In this document: positions 38,744 to 46,467 of the stretch, in pieces
Position numbering within the stretch: the stretch's first letter is position 1
Layout of the letters: each line of letters starts with the position of its first letter
DNA from: JBASNZ01 sp049657775
GTDB taxonomy: Bacteria; Actinomycetota; Coriobacteriia; Anaerosomatales; Anaerosomataceae
Length of the DNA stretch: 59,290 nucleotides
NCBI GenBank assembly: GCA_049657775.1
Contig: JBASNZ010000120.1
Location: 1 to 59,290, forward strand
Direction of reading: 5' to 3'
Made by a program: the position numbers and the translations under genes
The notes under the pieces: generated by a model
Seen by the model: the letters and a program-made list of their open reading frames with translations, nothing else
The model's database searches: none
Told to the model about the DNA's origin: nothing

Positions 38744-38760
38744 GCCGTGCGCGGGATCCT

Positions 38761-39993
38761 CTAGCGGCGAGCGTCGCGCAGGGCTCGACGCACCGCGTCG
38801 GTCAGCGCCTCGGCGAGGGTGGGGTCATCGCCCCACGGCGTAAGTACGACCGCCCGAGTCGTCTCGGCCAACCGTGCCACGTCCACGCCGCGCGGCATAT
38901 CGAGTGCGGTGCTGAGCGTTGCGAGCGGAACCGTCGCGGGAACGACCACGACTCGCGTGCAGCCAAGCGCCGCGAGATGGCGCACGACCTCGGTAACGTC
39001 CGGAGTCTGCCACTCCAGCCAGCCGGGTTTGATGTTGCGCTCGTCGATGCCGCGTCCCGAGAGCAGCAGCCGCACGCGCTGGATGAAGTATGTCTCCTTC
39101 TCGCGCCAGTCCCTGCTGGTCGATTCCCATTCGGGTGGCTGTCCCTCGCCAACCAGCGCCACGCCCACCGTGGAGCAGTCCGTTCCGGCGGACGCCTCCA
39201 TCACTCTGTCGCAGATCCGGTGCGCGAGCGCATCGGAGTGCCAGATGCTGGGCGCGGTGATGATCCGTACCCCCTCGAACCGCGTATCATCAACCTCGCG
39301 CATCGCCCGCTCGAAAAGGAACGCACCATCGTTGCCAAGCGTAGCGATCACGACGTCCGTGTATCCGTCCAGCGCAAGTTGCTCGATGCGCTCGACCAGC
39401 GACGGGGCGCCATCGCACCAGGCGAGTGCGACTCGCTCGACGTCCCCTGTCGATCGCAGAGCGGTCGCGAGTTCATCGGCAAGGACGTGGGCGGTTGCGC
39501 GGGCAGGGTGGAATCCATGGATGGCGCGGTAGCGCGCCTTCTCGGAGAGTAAGACGAACGGTACCGTGCTAGCCGGGAGCGACAGAGCACGGGTCTGGAG
39601 TAACCGCCTTAGCCGCAGCGCGGCTGCTGAGAACGTGTAGCGTTCGGGCTCGGCGCTCGACAGGAGAACGACGGCGACCCGTCCGTCTGGCCCGTCGGAG
39701 GGAGCGGAGACGGCCCGCGTCTTAGGCGCCCGCTTCGGGCCGCCCATCAAGGCCGATGCGGTCACCCAGTACCCGCCGGTGAGGCCCGCGATGAAGAAGA
39801 TCGTGGCCAGCACGAGCGGCTCGACATCCTGTGCGTTTGCGGCGAGCAGCGCGAATGCGCGAACCTCGAGGACGAGCGCGCCGGCGATAGCGGCCGAGAA
39901 GAGCGCCTGCCACCGCTTCGGGGCGACGAGCAGGGCCACCGTAGCAGCCCCGGCGGCCACGCTGCCCGCGAGAAGTATCAGCCACACTGCCAT
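38761..39993 (-). CDS. Membrane-anchored ferrochelatase-like protein, catalytic motif lost
   Basis: 410 residues from ATG 39993 with AAAGGAA upstream. The first 85 residues make three membrane helices. The soluble part follows the two-half ferrochelatase fold: YRAIHGFHPARATAHVLADELATAL, then GAPSLVERIEQLALDGYTDVVIATL, HSDALAHRICDRV and the second half WLEWQTPDVTEVVRHLAALGCTRVVVVP. Where ferrochelatase has the catalytic SAHGLP, this protein has LVGEGQPP, and the later Glu-rich ETL motif is also absent. It may bind metal or tetrapyrrole without classical iron insertion. Assignment is by motif order only. Confidence 0.7.
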   Translation of the reverse strand: MAVWLILLAGSVAAGAATVALLVAPKRWQALFSAAIAGALVLEVRAFALLAANAQDVEPLVLATIFFIAGLTGGYWVTASALMGGPKRAPKTRAVSAPSDGPDGRVAVVLLSSAEPERYTFSAAALRLRRLLQTRALSLPASTVPFVLLSEKARYRAIHGFHPARATAHVLADELATALRSTGDVERVALAWCDGAPSLVERIEQLALDGYTDVVIATLGNDGAFLFERAMREVDDTRFEGVRIITAPSIWHSDALAHRICDRVMEASAGTDCSTVGVALVGEGQPPEWESTSRDWREKETYFIQRVRLLLSGRGIDERNIKPGWLEWQTPDVTEVVRHLAALGCTRVVVVPATVPLATLSTALDMPRGVDVARLAETTRAVVLTPWGDDPTLAEALTDAVRRALRDARR

Positions 39994-40045
39994 GAGAGAC
40001 GTTCCTTTCGGGCCCGGAACGACCCCGGGCAACGCCGCGACGTGC

Positions 40046-40093
40046 GGCCTGACAATAGGCCTGACAATAGGCCTGACAATAGGCCTGACAATA
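40046..40093. repeat. Four perfect tandem copies of a 12-bp unit
   Basis: GGCCTGACAATA is repeated four times without change at 40046-40093, between the divergent ferrochelatase-like and trxA genes, ending 14 bases before the trxA -35. Each unit contains TGACAAT. The copy number could vary by slippage and move or multiply a regulator site. Confidence 0.93.
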
Positions 40094-40106
40094 GCACGCT
40101 CCTTGC

Positions 40107-40134
40107 TTGACACAGATACCCTAGGGGGTATAAT
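40107..40134 (+). promoter_or_regulatory. trxA promoter with CsoR/CstR-type operator
   Basis: TTGACA (40107-40112), 16-base spacer, TATAAT (40129-40134). The palindrome ATACCCTAGGGGGTAT (40116-40131) fills the spacer and covers the -10, so a bound repressor would block RNA polymerase. The same palindrome class recurs at 41481 and 48555. Confidence 0.85.
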
Positions 40135-40167
40135 ACCGTTGAAGGTCATCTTTCGAGGAGGTCTAGC

Positions 40168-40491
40168 GTGAGCGCTGCAATCAAGGATATCAGTGAGTCG
40201 GAATTCACCGCCGAAGTGCTCGATGCGAGCGTGCCCGTGATCGTGGATTTCTGGGCTCCGTGGTGCGGTCCGTGCCGGATGGTCGGTCCCGAGATGGAGA
40301 AGCTTGCCGGCAAGGTGGGAGAGTCCGCCAAGTTCGTGAAGGTGAACGTCGACGACAACCGCGAGATCGCGATGAAGTACGGGATCATGAGCATTCCGAC
40401 CATAGCCAAGTTTGAGCGTGGTAACCTGGTTACACAGGTTGTCGGTGCCCGTGGCGCCGATGCTCTGGGCAAAGAGTTCGGGTTGGTGTGA
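40168..40491 (+). CDS. trxA: Thioredoxin
   Basis: 107 residues, standard Trx size, GTG 40168 after GAGGAGG. Active site WCGPC with Cys33 and Cys36 in VIVDFWAPWCGPCRM; cis-proline segment SIPTIAKFERG. It reduces disulfides in the cytoplasm. The final helix is shorter than in E. coli Trx. First gene of a likely operon with the zinc-ribbon and DUF302 genes, under the CsoR/CstR-type operator; the normal housekeeping thioredoxin may be elsewhere. Confidence 0.95.
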   Translation: MSAAIKDISESEFTAEVLDASVPVIVDFWAPWCGPCRMVGPEMEKLAGKVGESAKFVKVNVDDNREIAMKYGIMSIPTIAKFERGNLVTQVVGARGADALGKEFGLV

Positions 40492-40495
40492 GCCA

Positions 40496-40690
40496 GTGCC
40501 CACGTACGACCTGACCTGCCAGGAGTGCGGTCACCGGTTCGAGCTGTTCTTGATCAGGCTGCTGAGAGACGGCGACAAGGTGTGTCCCGAGTGCGGGTCG
40601 ACCAAGGTCGTGACCGGCGTCGGAGGAGGGTTTGTGCAGACCGCCTCCAGTCCGGGATCGTCGTGTGCGCCGTCGGGAGGTTTTGGCTGA
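40496..40690 (+). CDS. FmdB-type zinc-ribbon protein
   Basis: 64 residues from GTG 40496, four bases after trxA. PTYDLTCQECGHRFE and VCPECGS supply four cysteines (8, 11, 30, 33) for one zinc, and the tail SSPGSSCAPSGGFG is the Ser/Gly/Cys end typical of the FmdB (CxxC-CxxC-SSSS) family. Such proteins are small putative regulators or metal carriers. A longer frame upstream overlaps trxA and lacks conservation. Confidence 0.86.
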   Translation: MPTYDLTCQECGHRFELFLIRLLRDGDKVCPECGSTKVVTGVGGGFVQTASSPGSSCAPSGGFG

Positions 40691-40740
40691 GGGTAAGAAG
40701 TCCGGTCCGTGCGACCGGCAGACACCCGCGGAAGGTACCC

Positions 40741-41121
40741 GTGGAGTTCAGCTACAGGCGGGAATGCCCGATGGGGTTCATAGCGACGGTTGAAGCCGTG
40801 GAGCGCGCTGTGCGCGCCCACGGCTTCGTGATAGACAGGGTGCACGATCTCAAGGCGACACTCGCGTCGAAGGGGTTCGACATCCAGCCGCTGCGCATCT
40901 ATGAGGTAACGTCGTCGGCCTGGAAGGACTCGGGCAGGCGAGGAGAGGCCTTCGCCGCGCAGTGCCGCGTGCATGTCTACGAGGAGGACGGCTCCGTGTT
41001 CGTCAACGCCATCCGCCCGACAGCGCTGTGCCGGGTCCTTGACGATTCTGACGCAGCAGATCGCGTCGAGGACGTGGAGCGTCTACTGGTGGCGTTCGTG
41101 GATGCCGTCGTGACGCGCTGA
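40741..41121 (+). CDS. DUF302 family protein
   Basis: 126 residues from GTG 40741, with GGAAGG just upstream. The pattern MGFIATVEAVERAVRAHGF...DLKATLASKGFDI...LRIYEV...CRVHVYEEDGSVFVNAIRP follows DUF302 (the TT1751-like alpha/beta fold). These proteins are often encoded beside thioredoxins or sulfur-metabolism genes. It follows trxA and the zinc-ribbon gene in one direction. Its stop codon directly abuts the stop of the convergent repressor gene, leaving no terminator between them. Confidence 0.8.
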   Translation: MEFSYRRECPMGFIATVEAVERAVRAHGFVIDRVHDLKATLASKGFDIQPLRIYEVTSSAWKDSGRRGEAFAAQCRVHVYEEDGSVFVNAIRPTALCRVLDDSDAADRVEDVERLLVAFVDAVVTR

Positions 41122-41424
41122 CTACTGAACGCAGCTCGAGTACTTGAGGAAGACGCCGATCGCTTCATCGATGAGATCGTCGCGGGTCTTCTCCGTGTCG
41201 TCCATGAGACACGTCTTCATCGAGTAGCCGATGATATGAAGACCGACCTGGTTGAGCGCTGACTTGGCGGCCATGATCTGCGTCAGGACGGCTTCGCAGT
41301 CCTTGCCGGACTCGATCATCGTCTGCAGACCGCGCACCTGACCCTCCAGGCGCTTCAGCCGGTTGATGATCCTTCGGCGCTCTTCGGCAGTACCGAGGGA
41401 GTCGGGGGTGCTTACGCTCTCCAT
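41122..41424 (-). CDS. CsoR/CstR-family metal- or persulfide-sensing repressor
   Basis: 100 residues from ATG 41424 with AAGGAG upstream. The four-helix DUF156 fold is seen in RRRIINRLKRLEGQVRGLQTMI, GKDCEAVLTQIMAAKSALNQV and DDLIDEAIGVFLKYS. Cys43 and Cys72 are 29 residues apart, exactly as in copper CsoR and persulfide CstR. The copper-binding His, four residues before the second Cys, is Ser68 here, as CstR also lacks it. It may therefore sense persulfide or another thiol signal rather than Cu(I). Transcribed divergently from the CDF gene through a shared operator. Confidence 0.92.
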   Translation of the reverse strand: MESVSTPDSLGTAEERRRIINRLKRLEGQVRGLQTMIESGKDCEAVLTQIMAAKSALNQVGLHIIGYSMKTCLMDDTEKTRDDLIDEAIGVFLKYSSCVQ

Positions 41425-41471
41425 TATGTCAGCTCCTTGTCTGCGGGGGTTGGCGTACAATAGTGTGGTTC

Positions 41472-41506
41472 TTGCCAAGTATACCCCCTGGGGGTATACG
41501 TCACAA
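41472..41506. promoter_or_regulatory. Divergent promoters with a shared CsoR/CstR-type operator
   Basis: ATACCCCCTGGGGGTAT at 41481-41497 is a perfect palindrome (10-bp arms including the flanking GT/AC). It is the spacer of two facing promoters: plus strand TTGCCA (41472-41477), 17 bases, TATACG (41495); minus strand TTGTGA (41506-41501), 17 bases, TATACT (41484). One bound repressor would silence both the repressor gene and the CDF gene. Confidence 0.87.
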
Positions 41507-41520
41507 GGAGCCAGCACGGG

Positions 41521-42462
41521 ATGGGGTACACCAGGAATCGCGAAGGTGTCAGCGGAGAACGTGCGCGTACGATAAAGCGCGTGCTCTGGGTCATCCTCGG
41601 TCTGAACCTGGCCGTTGCTCTAGCCAAGCTGCTCTACGGCATGTTCATCGGCTCGGTCGCCATGACCGCGGACGGATTCCACTCGATGTTCGACGGAACG
41701 TCCAACGTGATCGGGCTCATCGGCATGTCACTCGCCCTCAGGCCCGCCGACGGCGACCATCCCTATGGGCACACCAAGTACGAGACGTTCGCCTCGCTCG
41801 TCATCGGCGCAATGCTCATGTTGGCCGCCTGGCGCGTTGGCGCGGCGTCCATAGAGCGGCTCGTCTCCGGCGGAACACCTCCCCGCGTCGATGCCGTATC
41901 GTTCGTCATCATGCTCGTGACGTTGGCCATGAACATCGGCGTGACCACATACGAGCGCACGGTGGGCAAGCGGCTCGGCAGCGAGATCCTTGTTGCCGAT
42001 GCCAGTCATACCGGCAGTGACGTCTTCGTAAGCCTCGGGGTCATCGGCGGGCTTGCGGCGGTTCGCCTGGGGTTTCCGATTGCCGACCCGATCATCGGTC
42101 TCGTGGTCGCGGGCTTCATCGTCGTCGCTGCGGCGCGTGTGTTCAAGGCGGCCGACGCAACGCTCGCCGATCAGGCTCGCATGCTCCCCTCGGAGATAAA
42201 GGACGCGGTTCTTGCGGTTCCCGGGGTTCTGGGCTGTCATGACGTCCGCACCAGGGGGACCGTCGCCGAGGTTCTCGTCGACCTGCACATCCAGGTCGAT
42301 CCGGCGCTGAGTGTCGCCGAGGGCCACGGCATCGCCGAGGACGTCGAGCGCGCGCTGTGCGAGCGGTTCGACCAGATCGCTGACGTGATCGCGCACCTCG
42401 AGCCCCTCGATGCCTACCAGCGCGAGAAGACGGCGCGCCAGGCAAGCGAAGGGATCCTGTAG
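41521..42462 (+). CDS. Cation diffusion facilitator (Zn-type CDF)
   Basis: 313 residues with six membrane helices and a C-terminal cytoplasmic domain. The transport site is His54-Asp58 in DGFHSMFDG (helix 2) and His163-Asp167 in DASHTGSD (helix 5). This HD-HD set is that of Zn2+-selective CDFs. It exports metal by proton antiport. ATG 41521 follows AAGGAGCC. Its promoter shares the repressor operator, so it belongs to the same regulon. A DMT-family exporter gene follows three bases after the stop. Confidence 0.93.
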   Translation: MGYTRNREGVSGERARTIKRVLWVILGLNLAVALAKLLYGMFIGSVAMTADGFHSMFDGTSNVIGLIGMSLALRPADGDHPYGHTKYETFASLVIGAMLMLAAWRVGAASIERLVSGGTPPRVDAVSFVIMLVTLAMNIGVTTYERTVGKRLGSEILVADASHTGSDVFVSLGVIGGLAAVRLGFPIADPIIGLVVAGFIVVAAARVFKAADATLADQARMLPSEIKDAVLAVPGVLGCHDVRTRGTVAEVLVDLHIQVDPALSVAEGHGIAEDVERALCERFDQIADVIAHLEPLDAYQREKTARQASEGIL

Positions 42463-42464
42463 GC

Positions 42465-43439
42465 GTGGCGGAATCGCACCTGGAGGCCAGGGAGAGACTC
42501 AACGGGTACGGTCTGGCCGCGCTTGCAGCGCTCTGCTGGGCTACCGGAGGGCTCTCCGCAAAGTGGCTCTTCACACCTCTTGATGCCGTTACGCGGACAT
42601 GGCCGTTCCCGCCGCTCGGAATCGCGATCGATCCAGCGATCCTCTCGGCTTCGCGGGCCCTGATCGCGTTCTCGATGCTGCTCGCGTACCTGCTGATCGC
42701 CCGGCGCTCGGCCCTCCGGATCACGCTTCGCGACGTGCCGTTCCTCGGTGTCTTCGGGGTCGTCGGCCTCGCCATGGTCCACTTCACGTACTTCAAGACG
42801 ATCTCACTCACCAGCGTGGCCACCGCGATCTTGCTTGAGTATCTGGCGCCCGTCATCGTTCTCGTTATCGCGGTCGCACTGCTGGGGGACCGCTTCACCT
42901 GGTCGCTGCCAGCGGCGGTCGTGCTTTCGGTCTCGGGCTGCGCGTTGGTCGTGGGCGCCGTGGGAGGCACCGGCCTGGCTGTCTCACGCGAGGGATTGGC
43001 CTGGGGACTGGCGTCGGCGGTGTTCTTTGCCGGATACACGCTGATGGGCCGATGGGCGGCGCACAGGTACTCGTCATGGACGCTGCTTACGTACGGCCTG
43101 GGTGCGGCGACACTCTTTTGGTTCGTGGTTCTCGGTGGACCCGCTCCGGTGCTGCGCGCTCTCTCGGACGGCCCGACCCTCGTGGCGGTCACCTTCGTGG
43201 CGTTCGTGAGCACCGTGGTGCCGTTTGGCGCGTTCCTCAAGGCCCTGCGACACATTCGCGCCACCGAGGCTTCGGTGACGGCCACGCTCGAGCCGGTGAT
43301 CGCCGCGATCGCCGCGTGGGCGCTTCTGGGCGAGCGGCTGACGGTGGTTCAGCTGCTGGGGGGAGCTCTTGTCATCGCGGCTATCTTCGTGGCGCAGATC
43401 CAGTCGCGGTCCCAGGACGATCTTCCGCCGGCGACGTAG
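42465..43439 (+). CDS. EamA/DMT-family transporter
   Basis: 324 residues with ten predicted membrane helices in two EamA repeats: GYGLAALAALCWATGGLSAKWLF opens the first and GLAWGLASAVFFAGYTLMGRWAAH the second; each ends in the TSVATAILLEYLAP / ATEASVTATLEPVIA pattern typical of the family. Likely a metabolite or amino-acid exporter. GTG 42465 lies three bases after the CDF gene, so it may be cotranscribed with it and thus repressed by the CsoR/CstR-type protein. Confidence 0.9.
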   Translation: MAESHLEARERLNGYGLAALAALCWATGGLSAKWLFTPLDAVTRTWPFPPLGIAIDPAILSASRALIAFSMLLAYLLIARRSALRITLRDVPFLGVFGVVGLAMVHFTYFKTISLTSVATAILLEYLAPVIVLVIAVALLGDRFTWSLPAAVVLSVSGCALVVGAVGGTGLAVSREGLAWGLASAVFFAGYTLMGRWAAHRYSSWTLLTYGLGAATLFWFVVLGGPAPVLRALSDGPTLVAVTFVAFVSTVVPFGAFLKALRHIRATEASVTATLEPVIAAIAAWALLGERLTVVQLLGGALVIAAIFVAQIQSRSQDDLPPAT

Positions 43440-43463
43440 ATTCCCTCCTGGCCAGGTCCGCGA

Positions 43464-43492
43464 TTGAGCACGTTCTCTCGAGGGAATAGTAT
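43464..43492 (+). promoter_or_regulatory. Likely sigma-70 promoter of rpoN
   Basis: TTGAGC (43464-43469), 17-base spacer, TAGTAT (43487-43492), about 58 bases before the rpoN ATG. An inverted repeat TTCCCTC/GAGGGAA (43441-43447 and 43480-43486) overlaps it. Confidence 0.5.
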
Positions 43493-43549
43493 TATGGTAC
43501 GAGGTTTGCTTACGCGCGCCCTCGATCGCACCGGGGCGCTGGAGGATAC

Positions 43550-44944
43550 ATGGAACTCACGCACCGGCCTGAGCTGCGGCAGAAGGTCACCCTCTCGCCG
43601 CAGGTCTATCAAGGACTATCGATACTCGCGATGCCCATCGTGGAGTTGCTGCATCTCGTCGAGACCGAGCTTCTCGAGAATCCGGTACTTGAGGTCGAGG
43701 AGTTCGAGGACGAGCCGTCCCAGACCGAAGAGGAACGAGCCGAGGACCCCGAGGAGGAGCGCTCCTGGGACGACTGGCTCGATCAGTATGAGGACCTCGA
43801 GAACCTCGACAGTGGTGCACCCAGGGACCCGAATGCCGAGGAGGTCAATTCCGAAGACTTCGTTGGCGGCGTCCAGTCGTTCGATGACTACCTGCTGGAC
43901 CAACTGGGCATGCTGGACATCTCCGACGAGGTCGACGCCGCGGCGAGAGCGATTGTCGGCACCCTTGATGACGACGGCTTCTTTGTGGGCGACTGCGCGG
44001 AGATCGCGGCCATCGCGGGGGTCGACAGGGCCGCTTGCGAGGAAGCGCTGCGGGTGGTCCAGCAGCTCGACCCGCCCGGGGTAGGCGCCCGCACAGTCGT
44101 CGAGGCGCTTCTCATCCAGGCCGAGTACCTGGGGATCACATCCGACCTGATGACCGCCATCATCACGCGGCACCTCGACGACGTTGCGGCGAATCACTTC
44201 CGCAAGATTGCGCGTGCCGAACGGGTCCAGGAGACCGACGTGCGCGATGCGGTGGAGCTTCTGCGGCAGCTCAACCCGCGCCCAGCGGGCGCGTTCTCCC
44301 CGGGTCCGGCTCCCGCGTACGTCGTGCCCGATGTCACGCTGAGGCGCTTCAACGACGAGTGGCTGATCATCCCCAACAACGAGGCGGTGCCCGTACTGCG
44401 AGTATCGCCGCGCTATCGCCAGATGCTGCGCACCCACTCCGCGGTGGATGACGAGACCCGCAAGTACCTCAAGGACAAGATCCGCTCGGCGGAGTCCTTT
44501 ATGCGCAACGTCGACCGCCGCCGGGACACTGTGAGCCGGATCACCGAGATCATCCTCGGTGTGCAGTCGGAGTTCTTCGAGGACGGAAAGGGCGATCTGC
44601 GTCCGCTCCGGCTGGAGGACGTTGCGGTAGAGATCGGCGTCCACCTCAGCACCGTCAGTCGCGGGGTGACGGGCAAGTACATGGCAACACCCTACGGGCT
44701 GTTCGAACTCAAACACTTCTTCTCCGGTGGCTACAGGACGACGACCGGCATGGATATCGCGGCCACCACCGTCAAGCGCCGTATCAAGGAGATGCTTGCC
44801 GACGAAGATCCTGCCCGTCCTCTGTCGGACCAGCGGCTGGCGGACGCGCTGTCCGCTGAAGGCGTCGACGTAGCGAGGAGGACGGTGGCCAAGTACCGCG
44901 AGGAGCTTGGCATCGAGCCGTCGTGGGCGAGGAAACGCCGATGA
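43550..44944 (+). CDS. rpoN: RNA polymerase sigma-54 factor
   Basis: 464 residues, normal length. Region I: LRQKVTLSPQVYQGLSILAMPIVELLHLVETELLENPVLEVEEFEDE, given here only by its start and end as the activator-interacting part; an acidic region II follows; the core-binding and DNA-binding domains end with the exact RpoN box ARRTVAKYRE near the C-terminus. It directs polymerase to -24/-12 promoters and needs an AAA+ activator, which is encoded two genes downstream. Sigma-54 is absent from most Actinobacteria. The stop overlaps the kinase start (ATGA). Confidence 0.97.
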   Translation: MELTHRPELRQKVTLSPQVYQGLSILAMPIVELLHLVETELLENPVLEVEEFEDEPSQTEEERAEDPEEERSWDDWLDQYEDLENLDSGAPRDPNAEEVNSEDFVGGVQSFDDYLLDQLGMLDISDEVDAAARAIVGTLDDDGFFVGDCAEIAAIAGVDRAACEEALRVVQQLDPPGVGARTVVEALLIQAEYLGITSDLMTAIITRHLDDVAANHFRKIARAERVQETDVRDAVELLRQLNPRPAGAFSPGPAPAYVVPDVTLRRFNDEWLIIPNNEAVPVLRVSPRYRQMLRTHSAVDDETRKYLKDKIRSAESFMRNVDRRRDTVSRITEIILGVQSEFFEDGKGDLRPLRLEDVAVEIGVHLSTVSRGVTGKYMATPYGLFELKHFFSGGYRTTTGMDIAATTVKRRIKEMLADEDPARPLSDQRLADALSAEGVDVARRTVAKYREELGIEPSWARKRR

Positions 44945-46467
44945 GCACCCCTACCGAGAAACGGGCCCCCGGAGCGTCGATCACCGCGGCCAGAGCGAGT
45001 ACAGTCCGCGACGTCACGATGATCGTGGTGCTCCTGGCTGTTATCACCTTCCTGCATATGTTCACGAACATGTCCGAGTCGGCCATGCCGATGCACATGC
45101 TGTACCGGCGGCTCTACTACCTGCCGATCATGTACGCGGGATTCGTCTTTGGCCGGCGTGGAGGTTTCATCACTGCAGCGGCCGCGAGTGTCGTGTTCGC
45201 GGTACATGCGCAGATCTCGCTCGGCGGACTCGTTGGAAGCAGCATCGACAATCTCTATGAGATCGTGATGTTCGTCGCCATCGGTGTCCTCTTCGGGTGG
45301 CTGCGCGACCTTGAGGAGCTCAAGACCGCCGACCTGCGGCAGGTCAGCACCCAGCTCGAGGAGGCGTATCGCAAGCTTGAGGAACGTGCCATCCAGCTGG
45401 TCAACATCCAGGACTACACGCAGTCGATCCTGCGGTCCATCACGTCGGGCGTCATCACGGTAGGGCCTGACGGATCGGTTGCAACAGCCAACCCCGCGGC
45501 CGAGCGGATGCTCGGGGAGCGGGAGGGCGACATGGTGCCGCGGCGCGTCAAGCTCCTGTTCGCTGACGACGGCGGCCTTGACGACGACGTGCTCAAGGTT
45601 CTTGAGGGACGCGTCCCCAAGCTCGTCAGGGAGATGAAGCTTGTCGCCCGTGGCGGACGGGTCCTCCACGTGCAGGTATCGACCTCGAGGATGCGCGACA
45701 TCGATGGGCGGATCCTCGGAGCTGTAGTGACCCTCGAAGACGTCTCCGAGGTGAAAGCGCTCACCGATCAGCTGATCCGGGCGGACAGACTTGCGGCGAT
45801 GGGCGAGCTGACCGCTGGCGTCGCGCACGAGGTGCGCAACCCGCTCGGAATCATCCGTGCCTCGGTCCAGCTCGTCGAGGACTCGGGTTGCGACCGTGAC
45901 CGCGTTCTCGAAGCCACGAGCGTCATCAAGCAGGAGATCGACCGTCTCGACAAGGTCATCAAGGCGCTCCTCGACTTCGGTCGACCGAGCAAGCCTCAGA
46001 TGAGGCTGGCACGAATAGCGGACGTGCTGCACGACGTTGTGCTGTTCACCCGCAGGTTCGCGGGACAGTCTGCCGTCACCATCGAGCTGTTGGATACCGC
46101 AGAGGAACTGCCGCCGGTTCGAGCGGATGCAGACCAGCTCAAACAGGTATTCGTCAACCTCATCTCAAACGCCGTCCAGGCGATGGACGAGTCGGGCGGA
46201 ACCATCACTGTCCGCTCTCGGGCAGACGAGGGGTTCGTCGCGGTAACGGTCGCCGACACCGGGCCTGGAATCGAGCCCGATGAGCTCAAGAAGATATTCG
46301 ATCCCTTCTACTCCACCCGCGACGAGGGTACGGGACTCGGGCTCACCATGGTGCACCGCATCCTAGACGAGCACGATGGACATATCGAGGTGGCGTCGGA
46401 GCCTGGAACGGGCACGTCGTTTACCGTCTCGCTGCCTGTCGCCCAGATGAACGAGGAGAACGAATGA
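44941..46467 (+). CDS. Membrane PAS-domain sensor histidine kinase
   Basis: 508 residues from ATG 44941. Four N-terminal membrane helices include the MHMLYRRLYYLPIMYAGFVFG region found in sensors of anaerobes; a coiled coil, a PAS domain (about 160-275, ITVGPDGSVATANPAAERMLG), HisKA with His296 in GVAHEVRNPLG, and HATPase_c (NLISNAVQAM near 405, DTGPGI near 439, GTGLGLTMVHRI) follow. It is the PilS/AtoS/NtrB-like partner of the next gene, whose start overlaps its stop. Signal unknown. Confidence 0.94.
   Translation: MSTPTEKRAPGASITAARASTVRDVTMIVVLLAVITFLHMFTNMSESAMPMHMLYRRLYYLPIMYAGFVFGRRGGFITAAAASVVFAVHAQISLGGLVGSSIDNLYEIVMFVAIGVLFGWLRDLEELKTADLRQVSTQLEEAYRKLEERAIQLVNIQDYTQSILRSITSGVITVGPDGSVATANPAAERMLGEREGDMVPRRVKLLFADDGGLDDDVLKVLEGRVPKLVREMKLVARGGRVLHVQVSTSRMRDIDGRILGAVVTLEDVSEVKALTDQLIRADRLAAMGELTAGVAHEVRNPLGIIRASVQLVEDSGCDRDRVLEATSVIKQEIDRLDKVIKALLDFGRPSKPQMRLARIADVLHDVVLFTRRFAGQSAVTIELLDTAEELPPVRADADQLKQVFVNLISNAVQAMDESGGTITVRSRADEGFVAVTVADTGPGIEPDELKKIFDPFYSTRDEGTGLGLTMVHRILDEHDGHIEVASEPGTGTSFTVSLPVAQMNEENE

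Noticed and set aside
40046..40093. Possible CRISPR-like array from the repeated 12-mers
   Set aside because: The units are directly adjacent with no spacers, and no cas genes are present.
40092..40107. Near match to a sigma-54 promoter before trxA (TAGCACGCTCCTTGCT)
   Set aside because: All positions fit except the first G of the essential -24 GG, which is A. A consensus sigma-70 promoter overlaps it, so I do not call it, though it is close enough to test.
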